In this document: in pieces, positions 44,190-55,179 of the stretch
Numbering within the stretch: position 1 is the stretch's first letter
Layout of the letters: each line of letters starts with the position of its first letter
From: Linum tenue
Taxonomy: Eukaryota > Streptophyta > Magnoliopsida > Malpighiales > Linaceae
NCBI GenBank assembly: GCA_946122785.1
Contig: CAMGYJ010000005.1
Location: 33,532,002-33,596,001, forward strand
DNA length: 64,000 bases
Direction: 5' to 3'
Notes under the pieces: model-generated
Databases searched by the model: none
What the model saw: only the letters and a program-made list of their open reading frames with translations
What the model was told of the DNA's origin: nothing
Position numbers and translations under genes: made by a program

Positions 44190-45984
44190 ATTACTTCCTG
44201 TTTTGATCTCAAAAATTCTGTTAATTGCATGCTTGCTGCAGTCGGGTGGGTTCTATTTGTTTGGAATAAAATCATCAAATCAGTACTTCTTCATAGTTTT
44301 ATTTTTACAAGGATTTAAGTTTTTTTTTGTTGTTGTTTAGGTACTATATATTTAAGAGATTCCCATTTGAAACCACTAGATTTAAAGTTAGTAATTTTAT
44401 TACTAGACCAAGCAATTGTTCATTACTTTGTCTAGTTTTATGTCACAAAAAAAATTTTACTCCAAATTCAGTTTTGAAAGACATTTTACCCCAATTGAAC
44501 TTTAGGACCAAAACATTCATGAAAACGTCTAGTTGTAATCTATACATAATATTATGGCAATTCAAAATTAAATTTTTGTCACATAAGCACTTGGAGAGAT
44601 CTCAAGTTGCCAAGGTGAACAATTTTTTTACCAAAAAAATAGTTATTGACCTATTTATGGAGTTGTCCCTCTCTCTTCATTTAATATTTAATTCTCTTTT
44701 ATCCAATACTTATTTTGCTTTTATTTTTGCATTATATCTATAAATAATACATGGAGAGAAAGGTTATCAAACCGGTTTAGCAAGTGGAATGGTTTTACCA
44801 GTGGTACAACCAGTTTGTGTCGTTTCATGCCGGTTGATAAAATAAGTAGAAATATCAAAAATTATTAATATCAAATTAATTTAATCATATTTGAAGACAA
44901 TTTACGTACAATTCATATTGATATTTGAATCAAATATGATATTTCAAATAAAATTACATGTACTCATACTTAAATTCACTAAAACTACGTAATTTACTAA
45001 GAAATTCGTAAAACGATCATACCGGTCATACCGATGGTGTCATGTCGATTACATGATCGGTACCGGTTGAATGGTTTAACCAGTGGCATGCCAGCCGACG
45101 TGAAAATCATGATGGAGAGTGACATATATCACATTTTGGTTTTGCATTATATCGATGTACGCAACAATATACTAATGTTCGTAGAGTGACATATATATCA
45201 CACTTTTTAAACCACAAAAATATGATTAAAGATTACCATGTAAATTTCTCCTCATTTTTACTAAAACTTAATAATAATTTACATTTTAATGAATAATTTA
45301 AACAAACACACAAAAATAATAATATTTTGTCGATAAGTTCTAAAAGAAACTTGACCAAGAAATAATAGTTATTTATTAAAAAAGCTTCTTATTCATTCTG
45401 ATCAAGTGAAAACATATGAATCGGATGTGCAGTATTTATAATGTATCATAAGTTCACATTACTAATATTTTCTCTAGGTCATGTTTGATTGAGCAAGCTC
45501 TATTGAGGTCTTACATCATGTGCTAAGAAAATTTCTTTTCAGACTTGGAGTTATTTATTGTTAAAGATTATAAATTGAAGTTTCCAAAATGACTTGAGTA
45601 TAATAGTTGATGAACTTTGACTTCATATTCTAGGATGAGACATGAAATCACTTGAAAAATGAAATGTGTGAAATTTAGAAAATCTTTGTTAAAAATGTAC
45701 GTTAAACATCACATTTCATGCTAAGAAAAATCTAAATTCGAAGATTGAGATAATAAATAAACATTAATGTTTAACTTCACATATATAACAAAAACATTTA
45801 TAGTTACAATAGTGTAAACCGAGCGATCAAAAGATGAATATTTAATAAATATGAGTTTAGTAAGAAAATTGTAACAAGTCTATATAGTTATGAGTCTTTG
45901 ATTTCATACCAAATTTTGGCAATATAGTTATGAGTCTTCGATAGTGTATATGAATCCTTGGATTCAGATTTTTTTTTTAATCTA
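44190..45984. other. AT-rich DNA with an ACCGGTT-rich remnant
   Basis: No gene found. At 44765-45115 the phrases CAAACCGGTTTAGCAAGTGG and GGTACCGGTTGAATGGTTTA recur in direct and inverted form, suggesting an eroded element. The rest is AT-rich. Sequence at 44440-44490 reappears at 50240-50290 as part of the Gnk2 relic flank. Confidence 0.45.
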
Positions 45985-46995
45985 GGTTAAAATGGCTAAT
46001 TAGATTGCTAAGTACAAACATGCACAATCAACAAGAAAAATACCTCAATCATTGAATTAAACAACACCCATAAACAATCATTCAATTCACATAACAAAAA
46101 CTACATGGTAAATAGTTAGGGTTTCACAACACCCATGTGGAAAAAAAATCTACTCCATGCTAGAAAGGGGGAGAAATACAAGGGGAAGAGGTAGAAACCA
46201 TCATTAGACTAGACCTCTCCTAGTAGTTCATTCATAAACGATAAATTGGAGTTACCTAGGGGGTCTAGTCTAAATTCGAATTCTATTCGAATCTATTTAC
46301 TTTCCATATATTTGATTTATAATTTATTTCCGTAGATATATTCTTTTTTATGCGGATAGGGATTCATTCAGAAATTGAAGTAAATTAAATAGGAGATGCT
46401 TCCAATCTTCTTTGAATTTGTATTGAACTTCTCTTGGGGAGAATCTTCCCAATTCACTACTTGGAGCAAACTCTGGCCTTCCTTCTGCTTTGGTTCGTTC
46501 TTTCTCTCTCTAAAATATGAAGAAGAAGAAGACTTTCTCACTCTTAGGGCTCTCTTCTCTCTTCCTTCCAGCTCTTGTTTTAAACAGGGATCGAGCTCAG
46601 TTCACGGCCGTGAACTCACGGTGGGCATCGAAACCCACCGCTTTGCTTGCACAGGTTCACGGGCAACAGCTCCAATTCACCGTCTTAGTGACCGTGAACT
46701 CGCCTAGCGTCAGTAACTTCTGGAAATGCTTTGGACGCCTCGATGTTCACGAGCAACAGCTCTTCTTCACGGTCTTAGCAGACCGTGAACTTCCAAGGAA
46801 AGCTGTGAACTGCCTGCTTTTCACCTCTTCTCCCGGTTTTCGCTCCTTTTTGTCCAACTTTCGATTCTGGGGCTGGTTTCACCTGTTAAATCCTGAAACA
46901 TGCTAAAGCTCAAGAAACCTAGTGTAAACCCACCTTTTAGGAGCACAATTGCCACAAACGCCTAAAAAAACGGGGTAAAACATGTATAATTGGAC
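45985..46995 (-). mobile_element. Probable solo Gypsy LTR, minus strand
   Basis: Read on the minus strand it contains ACATGTTTTACCCCG and CTCCTAAAAGG near its start, echoing the start of the LTR at 59964. It then has repeated phrases around CCGTGAAC/GTTCACGG (46600-46800), like the CACGGCCGTG cluster of that LTR, and later a stretch with GAAACCCTAACTATTTACC. Plus-strand ORFs here are chance. No internal domain follows, so a solo or truncated LTR is likely. Its exact ends and TSD are unresolved. Confidence 0.5.
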
Positions 46996-47609
46996 CCGAA
47001 TCAATTGACTTCTTAATCACTATAAACGTATTTATTAGTGTGATAACTCTTTAATGAGTTATTATCACCTTACCTCATTCCTTAATACTACCTTTGTGAA
47101 CAAGGTGTGGTTGTTTCAATTTTTTTTTACTTTTTTGCTTTGTAAGAAAAAAAACCTCAAATAAATAAACTTTAACATATTTTTCTCAAAATTATATGAC
47201 ATTCAAATTTTCATTTACAACTCTGTTTCTTTTAAAAATATATTCTTCCTATTGTATTAATATTAATCATTTATAAAAATTAACTATTAGACAACCTTTT
47301 CACCATCTCATAGCCATTTACTTTTTCTAAATTATTTCTAAACACGCTATTGTTCTTCTTCTTCTTCTTCTTTCTTTTCCTCAAACTTAAGTTTAGCTTG
47401 AGGTGAAAACACACACACCGCCATGGTGTTACGTGAAAATTGAAACTACATCAATTAAAAATAATAAAGCAATAAATATTTGGGTTCCGTCGGAGTGTTT
47501 CACTTCCATAGGAAAAACTGGTCAAAACTAAAAAGATCGATCACCTTTATAATATATATATCTCTCGATCTCCCCGCCATTTGTCCCACCCTATGAACTG
47601 TATTCTTGC

Positions 47610-47644
47610 GGCCGCCCAATTAAGCTACGTAGCTGACTATAAAA
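47610..47644 (+). promoter_or_regulatory. GCC-type box and TATA of Gnk2-like gene 5
   Basis: GGCCGCC (47610-47616, inside GCGGCCGC) and TATAAAA (47638-47644), 75 bp before the ATG. Further up, CCATGGTGTTACGTGAAAATTG (47421 on) shares the ACGTG block of the other family promoters. Confidence 0.55.
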
Positions 47645-47718
47645 TCCTCCCACGGCCACGGTAAAATGAAATCACATGTATAATTGTATCTGAGAGAAGC
47701 CCTAAAACTCAACCCGAA

Positions 47719-48171
47719 ATGAAACCAGCTGCAGCCACATTCGTTACTGTCGTCGTTGTGGTAATTAGCTTAGGGTTTTGCAGCAGCAGCCATGAAGAGG
47801 ATCCTAGCGGCAGCGGCTGCAACGCCGGCGTGTTCCAGAGCGCCGAACCTTGGGGGGAGGCCAAGTATGGGCTTCTCAGGGACTTGTTGTACAACACATT
47901 CTCGCAGCCCGATTCGCGGTACTGGAGCAAGTACACCGCCGCCGACGGCACCACGCTCCTCTACGGCTACGCTTCCTGCGCCAAGTACGAGCGGTGCGAT
48001 GATAGCGCCGTGTACTCGTGCCCCACTGAATCTAATTGGTGCTCTGGCTGCCTTTATTACGCCTTTGGGTTTCTAAGAGATGCCTGTGACGGCAGAACAG
48101 GAGGCCACGTTATGGAAAACACTGATACGCTGCAGTGTTACATGCGGTTTCAGGACACCCAGTTTTGGTAG
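47719..48171 (+). CDS. Secreted Gnk2-like (DUF26-type) cysteine-rich protein 5
   Basis: One exon, 150 residues, and the most diverged member. The signal peptide is about 1-22 (FVTVVVVVISLGF core). The mature region begins acidic (SSSHEEDPSG). The cysteine motif reads SCAKYERCDDSAVYSC then CSGCLYYAFGFLRDAC, followed by GGHVMENTDTLQCYMRF and an unusual end, DTQFW, without the terminal cysteine found in the others. The AKYGLLRDLLYNTF segment aligns with the first helix of the Gnk2 fold. It is probably secreted; sequence drift suggests a different ligand or relaxed selection. Confidence 0.82.
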   Translation: MKPAAATFVTVVVVVISLGFCSSSHEEDPSGSGCNAGVFQSAEPWGEAKYGLLRDLLYNTFSQPDSRYWSKYTAADGTTLLYGYASCAKYERCDDSAVYSCPTESNWCSGCLYYAFGFLRDACDGRTGGHVMENTDTLQCYMRFQDTQFW

Positions 48172-48399
48172 CTAGCTTTGAACTGTAGTGAGCTAATATT
48201 AATGACGCATAAAAATATCTATCTCCGTGAATAAAGGCATCGTTTGTTTGAAGGAAACGTGGTCAAATTTTTCACATTTTACAAAATCGTGACATGTGGG
48301 AATTAAAGAAAATTTCACGTTTGGGAAGAGTTTGTGTTTTGATTTGAGGAATTTTATAATGATTTACGGTATTGGTGTTTTAGGTTTTTTCAACTATTT

Positions 48400-48492
48400 G
48401 GAAATGCGAAAAGAGAGTCGGCGGCTTTGTGGTGGTTGGAATGGACAGAAACCATTGCAGTGTAAGCTTGCAATATTCGGATTGACAGCTTT
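48400..48492 (+). pseudogene. Gnk2-like relic, cut by a MULE-like insertion
   Basis: GCGAAAAGAGAGTCGGCGGC and CAGAAACCATTGCAGTGTAA match the 3' coding end of the gene at 43749 (44100-44180). The match stops at 48492, where a 1.6-kb element begins, and resumes at 50092 (GATAGCTTTGCCCTTAA) and through the 3' flank to about 50290, which aligns with 44170-44490. So a former sixth or seventh family member was split. Only the last 30 codons or so remain. Confidence 0.8.
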
Positions 48493-50091
48493 GGTCCAAG
48501 ATAGGGTCAGTAACCACTGGTTACTGACCCATCAGTAACAACACGCGGGCCGTAGATCTAGGGATGGAGAAATCGTGTGGATGGGCTGGACGCTGGATGG
48601 GGAGGGGGCATTTTTGTCCGTTTTTGTATTTTTAATTTTTTTATTTATTCTGCATTTCAATGGCTGGGTTTTCAATGAAAGAGAGAGAATGTCTTTTCTC
48701 TGCAACTCAACTTTCTTCCTTCTCTCTTCCTTTTTTTCAACTCAACTTTCTTCCTTCTCTCTTCCTTTTTTTCAATTTCTTTCCAGATACTTTCTCTTTC
48801 TCTATTCCTTCTCTCTTACTTTTTCTCTCACAATCTCTTTTTCAAATCTAAATCTACTCTCTTCCTTCTTCATTTTTTTTTCTCTAGCATAAAAATTGTA
48901 GCCACTCTCTTTCATTGCATTTCTTCTCTTCATCAAATCGTTGGACTCAATTCCGATCTTTCTCATTTTTTTTGGCATTTTGGTGTTCTTGATTGAGGAA
49001 GAGGAAATGAGAGACATCAGAAGACGATTTTTTTCTCTCCCTCCTTCTGTTTTTTTCCTTTTAGATAATATATATTGATATTATGACTCTATACCATATG
49101 GTATTGGGTGGTAACGAAATATATATTGATATTACCACACTATACCCTATGGTAATTTATTGTATTGAGTGGTAACGAAATATATATTGATATTACCACT
49201 CTATACCATATGGTATTGTGTGATATTACCACACTATACCATATGGTATTGTGTGGTAACGAAATATATATTGATATTACCACTCTATACTATATGGTAT
49301 TGTGTGATATTACCACACTATACCATATGGTATTGTGTGATAACGAAATATATATTGATATTACCACACTATACCCTATGGTATTGGGTGGTAACGAAAT
49401 ATATATTGATATTACCACACTATACCATATGATATTGGGTGGTAACGAAATATATATTGATATTACCACACTATACCCTATGGTAATGTATGGTATTGCG
49501 TGGTAACGAAATATATATTGATATTACCACTCTATACCATATGGTATTGTGTGAATTGTGTGATATTACCACACTATACCATATGGTATTGGGTGATAAC
49601 GAAATATATATTGATATTACCACAATATACCATATGGTATTGGGTGGTAACAAAATATATATTCATGTGGCAAATATTACCATACCATATGGTGTGCTCT
49701 TGTTTAATACCAATCAATACCATATGGTATAGACTGGTAATAATTGACAAATTTTTTTGTTTCCAAAAATATCAAAGTGGATATCATTTTGAAGAGCACA
49801 ATTAATCTGATCTAACTGTGCAAAAAAAATTAAATTTCGACTTAAAACGAGTGAGAAATCGTCCGTTAAAGATTAAGAGAAGGAAAATTAAATGTTTTGC
49901 GAGGAGAGAGAAGGGGGCGCTGATATGCTCCGGTCAAAAGTGAGCATCAGCAATAAATAGGAGTAAGTGCAATTTTACCCTACTATCCTTTTCACATTTA
50001 ATTTAAATAAAAAAGTGACTGACACGTGGAGACCAGGGAAGGGGTTACTGATGGGTTACTGACCCATCAGTTACTGACCCGATCTGGACCC
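48493..50091. mobile_element. MULE-like element of the TACCATATGGTA family, copy 2
   Basis: The 1599-bp element begins GGTCCAAGATAGGGTCAGTA and ends with the inverted GGGTCCAGATCGGGTCAGTA. It is flanked by 9-bp repeats GACAGCTTT (48484-48492) and GATAGCTTT (50092-50100), one mismatch. The CT-rich block at 48700-48890, a 51-bp minisatellite (49081-49670), and the inner block GATCTAACTGTGCAAAAAAA (49809 on) shared with copy 1 make up the interior. No transposase. It landed in a Gnk2-like relic. Confidence 0.82.
49081..49670. repeat. Palindromic minisatellite, about 51-bp unit
   Basis: The unit contains GGTAACGAAATATATATTGA, then TATTACCACACTATACC and ATATGGTATTGGGT. About ten copies or part-copies lie in tandem; some lack the GAAATATATATTG half. 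Each unit centres on the palindrome ACCATATGGT, extended to imperfect arms of about 18 nt (GATATTACCACACTATACC against GGTATTGTGTGATATTA). Single strands could form strings of hairpins. The open frame through it is only the translated repeat. Confidence 0.85.
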
Positions 50092-50300
50092 GATAGCTTT
50101 GCCCTTAACTTGCTGTTTTATATGTTAAGTTTTCCATTAATTGTATGCGGGCTCTCGTTTGGTAAGAAAAAAAGTTACAGTTGGATGGGTTTATTTGTTT
50201 GGAATAAAATAATCAAATCCGTACTTCATTTAGTTTTATGTCAAAAAGAGAAAAAAAATTAACTCCATTCAGTTTTGAAAGACATTTGACCCCATTTATA

Positions 50301-52032
50301 CTTTTTTTTTAACTCAAAACGATTTCATTGAAATCAGACTGCAGCCTCTTGGGCAATTACATCAGCTATTTGGGCTGGGTAACAGCCTTGCCACATTCGT
50401 TCTCCAGCACTATGAAAAGGAAAAAAATGAGCAAGGAGGTGAGCAGCCATATTAGCTTCTCTGAAAACAAACTTCCAATCCAGCACATCAATCTCCACGC
50501 CTAATAAACCGATGCCTCTGCACACATTTCTGATTTCTGTTCTGCTATCTTCATTGCCTTTAAGGATGTTTATCAACTTCTTGCAATCAGACTCCACTTG
50601 TATGGTTCTTAGTCCCAATTCTTTAGCTTTTTGCAACCCAAACTGTAGAGCCATCCCTTCTGCAATATCAAGGGGCCAGTTTGCTCTGATTGTTCTGCTA
50701 GCTGCCACCTTCACATTCTCCTGCCAGTCTCGAATTATAAATCTCATTCCTATCTCCCCTTTACCACTACATCCTGCATCAGAGTTAAGTTTATAAACCC
50801 CTCAGGAGGCTTTTCCCATTTGCAGTTCTTCCTGTTAGCACTTCTACTGTTGGTTTTCTCCTTTCCCTGGACTGCCATATAATCCTGTATATAGTCATCA
50901 GCTCTTGTGAAGACCTCCCATTCTTGCATCATCTTATTGTTGAATAAACTGTTGTTTCTTTCCTTCCATAAGAACCAAAGAAGCGAGCGGAATCTTTCGA
51001 TATCCCCTTCTTTCGCCTCCTTAACCACCTTGAAAATCCATTCTTTGCAAGAGAGATTTGAAGCACAATAGAACAAATCTGCAACCGGAGTTTTTGACCA
51101 GATTCTCCCAACCCAGCTACATTCCACAAGACAGTGTTTTAGCGATTCCCTCATGCCACAATTAGGACATTCATCTCCTCTTCTTTTGCTTCTCTTGCTG
51201 ATTCTTACTCCCACAGGAACGATGTTATGGGCAACCTTCCAAAGAAAAGTCTTGATCTTCCCCGGAATGTTCAGCTTCCAAATTTTCCTCCAACCTGTAT
51301 TTCTCTCCTGTTCAAAATCACTTTCAGACATTGTCCCTCCAATCTTACTCATCTCTACATCATATCCAGATCTGACTGTGTACTTTCCATTTTCAGTACC
51401 AACCCAGCATAATACATCCTTTTCAATAATAGGAGATAATGGGATATCCATAATGGCCTGCTGCTCCTCGTTTGTGAAAACTAGTTCAATCAAGTCCCTT
51501 CTCCATGTTCTAGTATCTTGATCAATGAGACACGAAACTTTAGAGTCCCAATCCAGAAAAGGGCTGTAGGAGTATACCTGAAAGTTTTCCAGACCTGGAA
51601 CCCAACGATCCCTCCAAATGTAGACATCATCTCCTAAGCCTATCTTCCATCTGCAGCCCGTCTTTAGAAGCTCCTGGGCCCCCATAAGGCTCCTCCAGAT
51701 ATAGCTAGGTCTCCAACCAAGTTTTGCATCCAGAATGCTGTATTTCGGATGGTATTTTGCCTTCAGTAACCTTGCAACAAGGGATTGAGGCTTGAGATTC
51801 AGATTCAAGAGCTGCTTTGCAAGAATAGCTGTGTTGAAAACTTTGAGATTTTTGAATCCCATTCCTCCCTGCTCTTTCCTCCTACAAAGCTTCTCCCATC
51901 GTTTCCAGTGAATTCTTTTTTCGTTTTCTTTTTGTCCCCACCAGAAGTTGGCAATAAAGCTGTGTATATCCTCAATAATTCCATCAGGAATCTTAAAAAC
52001 TCATGGATACGTGTAGTTGGAATTGAATGAAG
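50301..52032 (-). mobile_element. 5'-truncated L1-type LINE, minus strand
   Basis: The 3' half of an L1 ORF2 on the minus strand ends in a poly(A) tract (T-run 50302-50310 on +). Flanking 11-mers CCCCATTTATA (50290-50300) and CCCCATTTACA (52033-52043) differ at one base and may be the TSD. It inserted in the 3' flank of the Gnk2 relic. Confidence 0.75.
50334..52020 (-). pseudogene. LINE ORF2 C-terminal part (zf-RVT and RNase H)
   Basis: Reading on the minus strand: RIHWKRWEKLCRRKEQGGMG leads into GFKNLKVFNTAILAKQLLN; then the connection domain with WRPSYIWRSLMGAQELL; the zf-RVT zinc-binding region (WKLNIPGKIKTFLWKVAHNI, CPNCGMRESLKHCLVEC); and after one frameshift near 50785 the RNase H domain (RFIIRDWQENVKVA, AEGMALQFGLQKA, QVESDCKKLINIL). 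The RT catalytic core and endonuclease were never copied. Apart from the frameshift it is well preserved, so the insertion is moderately young. Confidence 0.88.
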
Positions 52033-52044
52033 CCCCATTTACAA

Positions 52045-52366
52045 ATTCAATACGCACACGTGGACCTCCCTCTCCATACGAGATAGACAAATTCTTATAC
52101 TAGTGCCGCCAAATCAGCAAAAATGTTATAGTCCAATCAACATTTAAAATAAAGATTAATTGCATGGTTGGTCATTGAGATTGCAAAAAAGTTCAAATTA
52201 GATCACTCAAAATATTTAAATCTATTGGTGGTACTTCAATTCGTTCACGTTTGGTCACTCTCCGTCCAACTCCGTTAACTTTGGCTTACGTGGCGGTCAA
52301 CTCTAAAAGTTGACCGTTAAATGTGTGACGTGGCAATTTAAAAATAATAAATTTATTAGTGGAAAA
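52045..52366. other. AT-rich DNA with a MULE-like terminus motif
   Basis: Contains GGTCATTGAGATTGCAAAAA and, later, GTTTGGTCACTCTCCGTCCA with CCGTTAACTTTGGCTTACG, phrases of a kind often found at ends of plant MULE-type elements. No second end found. Confidence 0.35.
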
Positions 52367-54560
52367 ACAACTCCGCGGGCAAGAAGCTGTTTGGTGGTCC
52401 ATTAGCTTGGGCTGGGGGTAGTGGCAAGAAGCTGTTTGGAACAACAACTCCGCGGGCAGCCTTGTATGTGGCCGAGTCGGATACGGAGGATATTCTCCAA
52501 GCGGAAAAGGAAGAGGATGATGTGTGTGATGAGCAGGAGAACAACCCTAACTGCTGACCATCCTTTTCACGGCAGCAGAGAAAATTCGTTGGAGGCGTGA
52601 GTGGAGATCTGCACTTGTAGTAAAGGGACTGGGTAGGCGGGTAGCGTTCCTTCCCCTTTCCCATAAGTTGGATAGCTTATGGGGGAAGCACGGTGAGCTC
52701 CAGATCTCATATATGAAAAATGGGTGTTTCCTGGTGCGATTCCGACACCAAGATGATTATGAGTTTGCGATGAACGGGGGTCCATGGCTTCTAGGTGAGA
52801 CCTATCTCACGGTCACACGTTGGTACAAAGGTTTTAACCCCTGGAGGTCGGAGACAACTTCAGCGATGGTCTGGGCGCAGCTCCCCGACCTTCCTATTGA
52901 GTTCATTATCAAAGAAGCGGTCATGAAGATCGCATCATATATCGGGAAGCCTATTCGGGTGGACAGGGCGACTGAATTTGGAGAACGTGGGAAATATGCC
53001 CGGGTTTGTGTCGAGGTGGACTTTACTAAGCCTCTACTGTCTCGATTCAAGATCGAAGGAGAAGAATACCTCATCCAATATGAAGGCTTGGAAAACATGT
53101 GTACTGACTACGGGATATATGGCAAACCTACCCAACAGTGTGGCTGTTAGGGGTGTTCAAATGGTTACCGTGGTAATAACCAAACCAATTAAGCCTAAAT
53201 TTCATTAACCATGGAATAAAATGTCTTAACCAAATCGTCCAAATTAACACGAAAACCAAATTAACCAAACCAAAGTTTAATTGGTTTGGTTAATCGGATA
53301 ATCGGATTAACCAAATAACATAACATTACATGAAAACAATTATCATGTTAATGAATAAAACATAACCATATATTGTACTATCATAAACTATCATTATATA
53401 TGAGCAATAACTAACCATCCATGATTATCATAATCATTCGAGTTAATACATCATTAATCATCTCTGCAGCTAATATAGTTAGCATACAACAAACCCCTTA
53501 ACATAAATACATACAATACCTCTCATCGGGAATTTAAAGCTCTCCTACAAAACTCTTAAACTATACATAGTTTGAAGTGGCTATCATGGTATTGTACGTA
53601 ATCCTAAAGTCTAGTAGTTGTCTAAAATGTTTTGGTTTAGCAAATTGGCAGGCCTATTTAATTTTTGACCCATAATGTTGTTGTTTGTTGTGCACATGGA
53701 AATAAAATAGGGAATCACAAAAGTTTGGCTTGATTGGTTGCATGGAAGTATAAATAATTTTGTATATTATGTGTATCATTAATTGGTTAATTGGTTTCAT
53801 TGGTTAGCAGTGTTGAAACCAAACCAAACCACCTAAACCAAATAAGCTAAATTGTTTAACCAAACAAACCAATTATCCAAATTAACCAAACCAAATTAAC
53901 CGAATGCTACCGGTTAATATGGTTACCACGGTAACCAATCCATTTGAACACCCCTAGTGGCTGTAAGGACATGAACAATGAGGAAACCCAACCTACGCCA
54001 GACATGCTGCCTGAAACTCGGCCGGAATCGCGGACGTAGAGTTAGGTTTATGGGGATTGGATGATCGTTCAACGTCGAGAACGTCGAGTGCACAAGCCCA
54101 CTACCCCATTAAACTACCACCAAATCCCGGTGAAGCAAAGAGAGAGTGATCAAGGGGATAGGAACAAGTTCTCGGTACTACAAGAGGAAGTCACTATGGG
54201 GGAGGACGCAATGCCAAGGGAGACTACCAAAATGGCGAGGGCGAGTGTCCCGACAGGGCGAGTGTCCCGACAGGGGGAAGGTGGACCACTGAATGTACAG
54301 AAGAACAAGGGGGCAAGTGATGAGAGTACAGGGGGAAAGAGTAAGGTTCAGGAAGATGTGAGTAAGGTGAAAGAAGGGGCTAGTATGAAAGGTGGGCAAG
54401 GCCAGGGAGTAAAACAAGTACAAACAGCGGAGAAACACTCAAAGAAATGTGGTTCGGAAGTGAGAAAGGAAGATAAACTTAATAAGAAATAATCAGCTGA
54501 TAATCAGGTACAAGGAGCTGCAAAACATGATGGTGCGGTGAACCTATCCCCTTCAGGTCA
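52367..54560 (+). pseudogene. L1-type LINE ORF1 relic, split by a hAT element
   Basis: Upstream an acidic leader (AESDTEDILQAEKEEDDV) ends in a stop, and another frame continues with IRWRREWRSALVVKGLGRRV, then a DUF4283 domain (MNGGPWLLGETYLTVTRWYK). A zinc knuckle follows (CTDYGIYGKPTQQC), in which one usual Cys is Tyr. A hAT element interrupts right after it (53148-53956). Beyond, the same frame goes on (KDMNNEETQPTP) through two TAG stops into DWMIVQRRERR and NKFSVLQEEV, typical of the linker in these proteins, and a Lys-rich tail to 54492. It has no ORF2, so the element is 3'-truncated or rearranged. Confidence 0.85.
53148..53956. mobile_element. hAT-type non-autonomous element, copy 2
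   Basis: The 809-bp element has TIRs starting TAGGGGTGTTCAAATGG at both ends and a perfect 8-bp TSD GTGGCTGT (53140-53147 and 53957-53964). It matches 32020-32848 in its ends and in interior phrases such as GTTTAATYGGTTTGGTTAAT. No transposase. It interrupts the zinc-knuckle codons of the LINE ORF1 relic. Confidence 0.93.
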
Positions 54561-54809
54561 TTAATGTGAATCCAAGTAATCAAGTTAAATTAATTTTATG
54601 CCAATTTATAAACAAGTAATGAGTTGTGGCATAGTGACGAATTCCTTATATTACCTTTGTATTTCATTTTTATTATAATCATATATGGCTTTATTTCCTC
54701 TGCCAATTCTTACCCCTGCCCTGGAACAATGCCCAACACGGCTGGTTTTTCCTATGTATTTTGTTCACCCAGAAATTTTAGATCCAATAGATCATGATGA
54801 ACTCATTCA

Positions 54810-55135
54810 TTCTGTGCAAAAAATTTCGAAAACGACTTAAAATCGTAGGAGATACCATGTGGTATTGGGTTGGTAACGGGATGCATGAAATTTTTGTTTT
54901 AAAAAAATATTGAAAATGGATCTCATTTTGTAGAGCACAACGAACTCGTTCCATCTTTGCAAAAAAAATTGAAATTCAAATTAAAACGCAGAAGAGAAGA
55001 GTCGATTAAGAAAACTAGGGAAAATACAATGTTATTAATTCTCCACCCTTAGATCTACATGCCACTTAAAAGGAAGGGTCTAGATTTGATTACTCATATT
55101 AAGCGTCCTAAGGTTGTTCACCTTATCCAGAGCCA
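54810..55135. mobile_element. MULE-like element of the TACCATATGGTA family, copy 3, partial
   Basis: In inverse orientation this matches the left part of copy 1: GGCTCTGGATAAGGTGAACA read inward from 55135, then GAGTAATCAAATCTAGACCC, and AGAGCACAACGAACTCGTTC. Only one palindromic ATACCATGTGGTAT remains. The other end is missing, so no TSD can be given. Confidence 0.65.
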
Positions 55136-55179
55136 AATTATCGAGCTAATCCAATTCATTTCATTTAAATTCAATCCAT

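Noticed and set aside
46396..46906. Two overlapping plus-strand ORFs of 103 and 129 codons
   Set aside because: They lie within a probable minus-strand LTR and have no domain; palindromic CCGTGAAC motifs dominate.
49081..49670. CRISPR-like array of short repeats
   Set aside because: There are no unique spacers, the repeat units are contiguous, and the DNA is from a plant nucleus.
49165..49732. Plus-strand ORFs with a repeated ITTLYHMVL peptide
   Set aside because: They are only the translation of the 51-bp minisatellite; several frames stay open for the same reason and the peptide has no family.
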